A stretch of DNA of 40,629 bases from Gemmatimonadota bacterium (lineage in GTDB: Bacteria; Gemmatimonadota; Gemmatimonadetes; Palauibacterales; KS3-K002), in NCBI GenBank assembly GCA_020350785.1, contig CP070722.1, positions 3,153,871 to 3,194,499 on the forward strand, given 5' to 3'. The first letter of the stretch is position 1. Every line of letters begins with the position of its first letter. Both the position numbers and the translations under genes were made by a program. Of this stretch, positions 1 through 6,443 are shown piece after piece. A model generated the notes under the pieces. The model did no database searches and was not told where the DNA came from. It saw only the letters and a list, made by a program, of their open reading frames with translations.

Positions 1-435
1 CACCGGATTGTAGTCGTGGTGGATGTAGGCCGGGTACACCTCGAACTCTTAGGGAATGTTCAGATAGATGGGGACGCCGAAGCCGTTGACCTCCCAGTTG
101 CCGGGGACGGGGATCTGTGCCCAGCCGGAATCATCGAAATCCTCGCGGTAGAAGTCGGCGGGCCGGTCGGCGGGTTTCCGCACCCAGTTGAACTTCCAGT
201 TTCCGCTGAGCAGGCGGTAGTAGGCCGAGGCCGCCTCGTCGCGCCCTAGCGCCAGCTCGCGCGTCTCGAAGGGAAAGAGGGTGGCGTGGGGCGGCTCCTT
301 GTTGATGGCGAAGACCGCTGGGTTCTCCCAGTCCTTGGTCTCTTGGGCGGTGCCGCTGACGGGGAGCAGGGCCGGCGCGAGGGCGAGCGCCAGGCAGAGC
401 GGCAAGCGGGGCATTCCGATCATCGAGTCATCCAC
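1..435 (-). pseudogene. Glycoside hydrolase family 2 (beta-galactosidase-like), N-terminal part with in-frame stop
   Basis: This is the start of a secreted GH2 glycosidase running off the left edge of the window. An N-terminal hydrophobic segment ending near SGTAQ looks like a signal peptide. It is followed by the LacZ-type sugar-binding start: NPAVFAINKEPPHATLFPF, LLSGNWKFNWV, and FDDSGWAQIPVPGNWE leading to GFGVPIYLNIP. A TAA stop lies at 49-51. The same frame then continues to the window edge with EFEVYPAYIHHDYNPV, which is the expected family continuation before the NPVG motif. One base change at a Tyr codon (TAT or TAC to TAA) would explain it. The gene is therefore a recent nonsense mutant, or the base is a sequencing or assembly error. 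The first codon at 435 is GTG; ATG codons at 423 or 414 are equally possible. Intact family members degrade beta-galactosides or related glycans in the periplasm or outside the cell. Confidence 0.8.
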
Positions 436-526
436 AGCTCAGGGAGCGACCGGCTTGGTCCTATCGCCTTAACGTGGGATGTCTGATGGCTGCCCATGTG
501 CGAGGGGCGGGCATCGTTTGTAGGGA

Positions 527-555
527 ATTATAGCTCCGCGCGGCCTGCAGGACAG
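527..555 (-). promoter_or_regulatory. Possible promoter upstream of the GH2 gene
   Basis: A perfect TATAAT hexamer lies on the minus strand at 532-527 in otherwise GC-rich sequence, about 90 bases before the GH2 start. The -35 position (around 550-555) reads CTGTCC and matches consensus poorly. The rest of the 436-709 gap shows no gene. Confidence 0.25.
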
Positions 556-709
556 AACGGCGCCAGGGTCCAGGCAGCACTAAATGTGGGCGATTGGTCG
601 GCCGGCGAGGCGCGGCGATTTCGAGGTCGAATCGCGGTCTTGGGTCTGGGTCCGAGGAGATCCGAGCGGGCCAGTCGGCAGCGGCGCCGCTCAGCTGTGT
701 CTCTCTGCG

Positions 710-2791
710 CTATTCTTCGATAATTTTGTGCTCCGCGCGCTCGCCCTCCTCGCCGTTCGGGGCAGCGCCAGCGCCAGAGCCGCCGGCGCCGCCGATGCCA
801 GTTTCGACTTGGTTGCCTAGCAGCGAGACATCCGCACTCTTGTATTCGATGATGCCGATAGAGGGGCCGCCACCGCCCCCGGCACCATCACCACCGTCGC
901 CCCCCGCGCCGCCGTCGCCGCCTTTACCTCCGGAGCTGATCCACCACCAAGCAGTCGTAGATGGACACTCTTCTTCCAGATTGTCCGGGGTATCGCCGCC
1001 CTCGCCACCATCGCCACCTGTACCGCCTTTGCCGCCACCGCCACCGGCTCCGCCGTCGCCGCCGTCGCGGGTTTCGATGCGGTTTTCGGTGATGCGGATG
1101 TCAACGCTCTCGATGAGGAATACGCCGAAGGAGCCGCCGCCCCCTCCTCCTCCAGCGCCGCCGTATCCGCCGCCACCGCCGCCACCGCCGCCACCGCCGC
1201 CGCCGGAGATGTCCCAATGAGTGCCTCCACCACCACCACCACCACCCGGTTCTCCGACCGTGCCCGGCTGGCCGAAGGCCGGCAAATATCCAATGGCGGA
1301 TATCATGCCGCCGAAGCCCTCACCGCCTTGCTCGCCATCCTCACCGTCACCGCCGCTCAAGCCGGCACCCCCGCTCGAGGCCAGGCTATCTGAACGTTCA
1401 GGGGTGCCATCGCCGTCCACATCAATATTGTGCCGGGGACCGCGGCATACACTATCGTGGCTGTTGTAGTAGCAGCCAGCACACGATGGTTGTGGACTAC
1501 AGCCCGGGTAGCCGCCGGTACTGAAATCCCTCTCGAGCGTAATATCGTGTACTTGTTCGCCTTGTCCGGGAAAGCCCATGTGCGTCCACTCGTTAAGCCC
1601 ACCAGGCAAGGCGCACAATTCGAGACTATTTGTGGGCTCTCCGTCAAGAGTGAAGGTATCCCAGTCATCTTGGTGGTCGTAGCATTTCCAACTTGCGGAG
1701 GTGCCCGGTGAACGAGGTCGTGGTGCATTGATCTTTTGTCCAGCAAACTCACAGGCGTCGTCTTTGTAGATATCGCTCGATTTGTAGCTGCAGGCGCCAG
1801 TGCCGCCGCTGTACGGCCACCCTTGGCCACCTTTTCCACCGGGGGCTGCACTGTCACGCACGTTGAAGGTTTCTCCTTCCGTGCCTTCCACACAACATTC
1901 GTTTTCTTGGTCTTTACAGGCGACTATGTTTCTTCCCTTCTCACCTCCTAGCCCGTCTGGTCCGTCTGTGCCATCCACACCTGCCTCACCGACCGCGCCT
2001 CTGCCTGCTCGAATCTCATTGTGCGCGATCGTGACATCGCGGGCGTGGCGGAGTAGTATGCCGTAAGAGCTTCCCAGGCCTTCGTAGTGCAGGCCTCTAC
2101 TGTCCGCGCTCTCGATGTACAACCCGTCCAGGGTGAGGTCTTCCACGTTGTCGCCGACAATCGCTTGGGGACCTCCCACTAAGCGCGTTGCGTGTGCTTC
2201 GGGATCGCGCAGCCAGTCTGTGGCTCTGAACCCGCCGTAGATGCTCACACCGTCACCAAGCCGAAGGCTCTCCTGATACTCACCCGCCATCACATAGACA
2301 TCCGCCCCGTTGCCGCCGCCGACCGCCCGGTCGATGGCCTTCTGGATGGTGCGCAGGGGCTGGATCGGCGTCCCGCGGTTGGTGTCGTCGCCGCTTGTGC
2401 TGACGAAGAGTGCATTGCGGTCGTCCTCGACCACGAAGACCATGACCGTATCTAAGCCCACCACCTCGCGCTCGCTGATCTCTAACTCGAACTGCAGCGT
2501 CGTAACCTCGCTCGGTGCAACGAACGAGACGGTATCCCCGGTGAGTACACCCAGTCCTGCCGTGACATCCGGACCGAAGATCTGCCGCCAGTGGCACTCC
2601 AGAGCTCTGTCTTCTGGCGCCACGATCGCCGATGCGTCCAGCTCGACGGTCTGGAAGGTGCTGACGATCAGATCCTCGATATCGAAGTCGGGTAGCGGCT
2701 CGGGAGGAGCCGTGCTGTCATCGTCGCAGGAGAGCAGGAGAGCGCCGACGGCGAGCAGCGCAAGAAACGGGATATGAACGATGCGTCTCAT
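710..2791 (-). CDS. Glycine-rich DUF1565-like surface lipoprotein
   Basis: A predicted 693-residue exported lipoprotein. The start at 2791 is chosen because GGAGG sits just upstream and a lipoprotein signal follows directly (LLLSC, Cys22, then DDDSTAPPEP). An Ig/PKD-like segment comes first (about 30-120). Next is a DUF1565-type start of a parallel beta-helix (about 125-200: NALFVSTSGDDTNRGT, then PLRTIQKAIDRA, then GVSIYGGF). The middle has beta-helix rungs and an unusual Cys-rich stretch. The last 220 residues or so are dominated by GG, GGDGG and GGAGG runs broken by short beta-helix rungs (SVDIRITENRIETRDGG and SADVSLLGNQVETGIGG). Comparable glycine-rich lipoproteins are common in myxobacteria and are often labelled PE-PGRS-like. 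Function is unknown; a surface adhesive or scaffold role is a guess. It lies 86 bases downstream of the cytolysin-like gene on the same strand and may be co-transcribed with it. Confidence 0.8.
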   Translation of the reverse strand: MRRIVHIPFLALLAVGALLLSCDDDSTAPPEPLPDFDIEDLIVSTFQTVELDASAIVAPEDRALECHWRQIFGPDVTAGLGVLTGDTVSFVAPSEVTTLQFELEISEREVVGLDTVMVFVVEDDRNALFVSTSGDDTNRGTPIQPLRTIQKAIDRAVGGGNGADVYVMAGEYQESLRLGDGVSIYGGFRATDWLRDPEAHATRLVGGPQAIVGDNVEDLTLDGLYIESADSRGLHYEGLGSSYGILLRHARDVTIAHNEIRAGRGAVGEAGVDGTDGPDGLGGEKGRNIVACKDQENECCVEGTEGETFNVRDSAAPGGKGGQGWPYSGGTGACSYKSSDIYKDDACEFAGQKINAPRPRSPGTSASWKCYDHQDDWDTFTLDGEPTNSLELCALPGGLNEWTHMGFPGQGEQVHDITLERDFSTGGYPGCSPQPSCAGCYYNSHDSVCRGPRHNIDVDGDGTPERSDSLASSGGAGLSGGDGEDGEQGGEGFGGMISAIGYLPAFGQPGTVGEPGGGGGGGGTHWDISGGGGGGGGGGGGGYGGAGGGGGGGSFGVFLIESVDIRITENRIETRDGGDGGAGGGGGKGGTGGDGGEGGDTPDNLEEECPSTTAWWWISSGGKGGDGGAGGDGGDGAGGGGGPSIGIIEYKSADVSLLGNQVETGIGGAGGSGAGAAPNGEEGERAEHKIIEE

Positions 2792-2877
2792 GACACCCTC
2801 CGTGGCGAAGCGGGCCATTCCTGTCTAAGCTGCCAATCTCCGCGAGCTGGGCCGAGCATCGGTAGCCGCTCCACAGC

Positions 2878-4914
2878 TCAGAACTTGTACATCCTCATGA
2901 GGTCGCCCTCGAGCGAGCGGCGTTGATCGTCGTTCAGGGCGAAGTCGTAGGCGATCAGTTCCGCGATGGCCACACCCGCGTTCGGGACCTCGCCGACGTT
3001 CCCGAGCTTGGCGCCCAGAAAATCTTGCAGTGGTTGTCCGATGTCGGTGGACCAGGCATGCAGCCGCCCGTCGATATGGATGGAGGTACCTAACGTCTGG
3101 CTATACGTTACCGTGTATACGTGCCACTGGTCGGGTGGCGGATTCCCCTGCTCCGTCCAGACCCCCTCATCGTAATGGGAGCAGCCGAACGGTGGGACGC
3201 CCGACTCGCCCTTGAAGCCAACCTGCAGCATGCGATACGGCGCGCTGGTCGATCCGCCGATGAAATAGACATCTTCGTACGGCGGGAGCTTGAACTTGGC
3301 CACGGCCGTTAGCGTGTAGTCGCTCTGCGCGAAGCCGCCACCGAAGAAGCGTAGCCCGTACCCGCGGCTGCCCCAGTCACTGCCGGCGGGTTCGTCTCCG
3401 TACCCGAAGAAGACCGCAGGCATTTCACCGTTCACTGTTTTCGGGACCAACGCCGGGAGTTCGCTGGCGTAAATGGCGTTACCCGGGTCACCGGGTTCAG
3501 CGACATAGGCGTCATTCGCGGTCTCCTCGCTGAGACTCCTCCAGCGCAACAGGCGCACCGTTGTATCATTCGCAGCCTTTAGGACGAAAGCGTCGTACTT
3601 GGCTATGGCACTGTCTCTGGCCATTCTTCCAGCGGCTGCGTGATCCGCTACTCCGCCAGCAGTTGTGAGCCAGGCCTGCAGCGAGTCCTGATAGTGTCTG
3701 ACCCAAGCCTCGAATTCCGGGCGAGCGGCGACCCAGATGATCGGGGTGCCGAACGTCTCGCGCATAGGCACGCAGTCCTTCACGTCGTACCGGGTGTTGA
3801 GCGCGACTTTCACGATGCGATCTGGCTGGCGCACGCTACGGAGCACGAAAGAAATAGGCACGCCAGTCTTGATGTTCCCGCCGGCCGCCAGGAAACTCTT
3901 CAGTTGATCGAAATCGGCTGTCACGGCCTCCAGCGCGGTTCTCGCGTCGCCGCCCAGGGCGAAGGCCTTCACCTTCAGGTTCGAGAGACTCGCCATGTAG
4001 TTCACCTTCGCGCTTACTCCCCCTCTGACGAACAACGCGTTGAATGTGGCGTTGATGGCTCCCTCAATATCAATTGCCCGATCTGTCGACTCGATGAGCA
4101 GATAAAAGATTCGACCGTAGTTCACGGAGGAGATGAAAGCTGCTGGGTTACCCGGCCCGACATACTGCGCCAGCTCCGCCGGAGTGACGTCCTGGGCAAA
4201 CATCTGCTCATATGCCGTCGGTAGCTCGTAGGCGATCGTGTAGAAGGACTGGTGTAGCTTGACCAGGAAACGGTTGTACTCGCGGTCGGTGCTGAACTTC
4301 AAAGATGCGCGGAACGACCCGCCAGACCATCTGGCGTGAGCATTAGCCGCCACGGCGAGCTGTTCCTCAGAGTGGACACGGTCCATCGTGAAGGAGAATC
4401 GGGCGGGAATGAGTGTGTCATTGACCGACTGTAGCAGGATATCGTTGGCGGCGTCGTAGACCGAGCCCAAAGTGACCTCCGGGACCGTCCGGCTGACGCC
4501 CTGTGGCATCCCGATCATCAGGGTGAGAACGATGGTGCCGGGGCCGCGCCGCACGGGTATGGGATCGGGCGTCGCCTGCTGAAGGCTTTTGCCCTGAATC
4601 AGGTTGCCCGGAAAGATGATCTCCGAGTTGGGATCGAACAGCGGGTACTCCTCGGGGGCCCTGGTCAGGTCGACGGTCCTCGTCGTGCACAACCAGTTTT
4701 CCTGCACTTCCGGGTTCTCTTCCGACGGGCGTACCTCGGTGGTCGTCGTAGAGTCGATCACCTCGCTCGACTCTTCGACTTCGGCGAAGTCTCCGCCGGA
4801 GGCGAACACCTCCTCGAAGGTCGATGGGCCCTGCCCGGTCGGCTCCCTGTCCTCGGTGCAGGACGGAAGCACGAACAGGAACACAAGAAAGGGAACGAAC
4901 CGTCGGGCTAGCAT
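2878..4914 (-). CDS. Cholesterol-dependent-cytolysin-like lipoprotein with C-terminal LamG-like domain
   Basis: A 678-residue exported protein. The start at 4914 has AAGGAG eight bases upstream and gives a lipoprotein signal (FVLPSC, Cys19). Residues about 95-385 match the thiol-activated cytolysin (CDC) core in order: EIIFPGNLIQGKSL (family YPGAL region), QSFYTIAYELP then DVTPAEL (230-248), ISSVNYGRIFYLLIEST (261-277, family VSNVAYGR...ETT), the hinge LGGDA with paired glycines 321-322, GVPISFVL, and an NTRYDVKDC end resembling the family NNTDYIETT. This core oligomerises and inserts a beta-barrel pore in known CDCs. The cholesterol-binding domain 4 and its Trp-rich undecapeptide are not visible. 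Instead there is a helical linker (385-480) and a LamG/concanavalin-like domain (about 500-678) ending in ALNDDQRRSLEGDLMRMYKF, typical of LamG tails. Membrane recognition is therefore probably different. The family call is strong; pore activity and target are inferred. Confidence 0.85.
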   Translation of the reverse strand: MLARRFVPFLVFLFVLPSCTEDREPTGQGPSTFEEVFASGGDFAEVEESSEVIDSTTTTEVRPSEENPEVQENWLCTTRTVDLTRAPEEYPLFDPNSEIIFPGNLIQGKSLQQATPDPIPVRRGPGTIVLTLMIGMPQGVSRTVPEVTLGSVYDAANDILLQSVNDTLIPARFSFTMDRVHSEEQLAVAANAHARWSGGSFRASLKFSTDREYNRFLVKLHQSFYTIAYELPTAYEQMFAQDVTPAELAQYVGPGNPAAFISSVNYGRIFYLLIESTDRAIDIEGAINATFNALFVRGGVSAKVNYMASLSNLKVKAFALGGDARTALEAVTADFDQLKSFLAAGGNIKTGVPISFVLRSVRQPDRIVKVALNTRYDVKDCVPMRETFGTPIIWVAARPEFEAWVRHYQDSLQAWLTTAGGVADHAAAGRMARDSAIAKYDAFVLKAANDTTVRLLRWRSLSEETANDAYVAEPGDPGNAIYASELPALVPKTVNGEMPAVFFGYGDEPAGSDWGSRGYGLRFFGGGFAQSDYTLTAVAKFKLPPYEDVYFIGGSTSAPYRMLQVGFKGESGVPPFGCSHYDEGVWTEQGNPPPDQWHVYTVTYSQTLGTSIHIDGRLHAWSTDIGQPLQDFLGAKLGNVGEVPNAGVAIAELIAYDFALNDDQRRSLEGDLMRMYKF

Positions 4915-5242
4915 GGCGCAGCTCCTTTTCGGTGCTGACTCAGTAACCGGTATGTTCTCTTTGATCGGCGAAATTGCCGCCGGCTGACCCATTGCGGCGT
5001 GTTCGAACCGATACGTCTGCATGTTGGAAGCGCCGCGGGGTTTGCGGGGTCGGTCGTGTCTTACAGCCGGGGAGGTTCGGGGATGTACTTTGCACTCAGG
5101 AGCAACGGCCTCGCGCCGACATAGGGCTGGAGGCGACTTTGTGGCGGGGGACTTAGTGCTGCAGTAGCCTGCCAACGCTGAGGCCTTTTGATCCAGGGGA
5201 TACGAGCCTGCCCGCCTCAGCTAACCGCACCTTCCTTCTTTC

Positions 5243-5271
5243 ATTCTAGCACGGCAACTCAGAGAATTCAA
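5243..5271 (-). promoter_or_regulatory. Candidate sigma-70-type promoter for the cytolysin-like gene
   Basis: On the minus strand, TTGAAT (5271-5266) and TAGAAT (5248-5243) are separated by exactly 17 bases, a good match to the -35/-10 consensus. Transcription from here would leave an unusually long leader of about 320 bases before the start codon at 4914. Confidence 0.45.
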
Positions 5272-5326
5272 CAAGCGCGGCTCAGCTAATTAATTGTAAT
5301 TGTTAAGGTTATGTCATTCAGGCTGC

Positions 5327-5355
5327 TTGCGTACCGATGCCAACTCGACAATAAT
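5327..5355 (+). promoter_or_regulatory. Candidate promoter for the tandem lipoprotein genes
   Basis: TTGCGT (5327-5332) and AATAAT (5350-5355) are separated by 17 bases, about 45 bases before the ATG at 5400. Both hexamers depart from consensus, so this is only a candidate. Confidence 0.3.
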
Positions 5356-5399
5356 GGTGAAGGGCCCCAGCTTTACTCCCCGCCGCGCGAGGCCGTCAG

Positions 5400-6443
5400 A
5401 TGAGCCGTCGGTCCAACCTGCTCTTCCTGGCTCTATTCCCGGCTGCTGTAGTCGCATGTGATGGTGAGGATACGACGGCCCCCGAGTCTTCGCTCCAGGT
5501 CGCCATCACCCTGCCTGCGGACAGCGCACGCGTTGAGGAGGGCGAGGACTGCATTCTGGCGGCTACGGTCACCGACCCGGCCAGACTCATCGATTCACTG
5601 GTCTGGACTTCCAGTCGGGACGGCCGTCTGGGTGAGAGCACCTCGATTGTCGTCCGCGATCTGTCCCCCGATTGGCACGAGATATCAGTCGTCGCCTTCG
5701 ACGCTGTCGGGCGTAGCGGGGGCGCAGCGATTGCGCTGCGCGTCGAGACTCTGCCCGACCCGACGATCACCGCGCCGCTGGACGGACAGGTGTTCGAGTT
5801 CGCTGACGCGATCCTCTTTGCGGGCGGCGCGACGGACCGGGATGGCGGGGAGGCGATACTTGCATGGAGTTCCAGCATCGATGGCCCTCTCGGTACGGCG
5901 GCTCTGTTCTTCCGCGACGATCTCTCGCCGGGCCCCCATACGATCTGGCTGTCGGCGCTCGATGATGACGGGCAGGCCGACAGCGTCTCGCTGGCAATCA
6001 CGGTCAACGAGCCGCGGACCGGAGACCTCCAGGTAATTACGACATTGAAGGATAGCACAGACACGAGTGCTGATCTCGACCCGGACGGCTATCTCGTTGT
6101 GGTGGATGATACCCTGGCGCGGCCGGCCCCGATCAATGGCTGGGTTGTATTTGCCGGCCTGGTTGCCGGTGAACACAGGGTCGAGCTTCGGGACGTCGCT
6201 GATAACTGCGAGGTAGAGGAAAGCGATCGGCTTATTTACGTTGCTGCCGGCGGATTGACCCAAACGGTCTTCGAGGTCAATTGCAGCACTACGTTTCCTG
6301 TAGCTATCCAAAACATTGTAGATGAGCCGGGGATCAGTTCCAGACCGAGGAGTCGTTGGTACTTCGGCGAAGGGTTCAGCGACAAGAGAGCATTCCGTGC
6401 AGTTGAATCTCGGAATCTATCGTTCTCCGGGTCGATGCGATGA
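5400..6443 (+). CDS. Ig/PKD-like lipoprotein, shorter paralog of a tandem pair
   Basis: A 347-residue predicted lipoprotein (VVACDGEDTTAPE, Cys20). Two Ig/PKD-like beta-domains follow: one with LQVAITLPADSARVEEG and SSRDGRLGE, one with PTITAPLDGQVFEF and SSIDGPLG. Then comes a single copy of the 'DPDGY...VVD...NCEV...FEVNC' repeat (about 205-300). It aligns well along its length with the next gene until about residue 300. After that it has 50 or so unrelated residues where the neighbour has more repeats and a LamG domain. The stop overlaps the next start (ATGA at 6440-6443). The odd tail could be former intergenic sequence read through after a 3' deletion. A weak GAGG about eight bases upstream supports the start. 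Function is unknown; a surface or periplasmic binding role is plausible. Confidence 0.75.
   Translation: MSRRSNLLFLALFPAAVVACDGEDTTAPESSLQVAITLPADSARVEEGEDCILAATVTDPARLIDSLVWTSSRDGRLGESTSIVVRDLSPDWHEISVVAFDAVGRSGGAAIALRVETLPDPTITAPLDGQVFEFADAILFAGGATDRDGGEAILAWSSSIDGPLGTAALFFRDDLSPGPHTIWLSALDDDGQADSVSLAITVNEPRTGDLQVITTLKDSTDTSADLDPDGYLVVVDDTLARPAPINGWVVFAGLVAGEHRVELRDVADNCEVEESDRLIYVAAGGLTQTVFEVNCSTTFPVAIQNIVDEPGISSRPRSRWYFGEGFSDKRAFRAVESRNLSFSGSMR

Larger units (their letters stand above)
4915..5399. other. Divergent intergenic region with an AT-rich island
   Basis: These 485 bases separate the minus-strand cytolysin-like gene from the plus-strand lipoprotein pair. No convincing gene is present: the upstream extension of the cytolysin frame to 5175 lacks a signal peptide and has no family match. 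About 5220-5320 is markedly AT-rich for this window (for example AATTAATTGTAATTGTTAA near 5288) and contains candidate promoters on both strands, so it probably controls both surface-protein sets. Confidence 0.55.

Noticed and set aside
594-1220. Plus-strand frame with long proline runs
   Set aside because: It is the complement of the glycine-rich part of the minus-strand lipoprotein; GGN codons read backwards give NCC proline codons. It has no signal peptide or domain.
4915-5175. N-terminal extension of the cytolysin-like protein to 5175
   Set aside because: It would bury the lipoprotein signal inside the protein, and the ATG at 4914 has its own good AAGGAG site.
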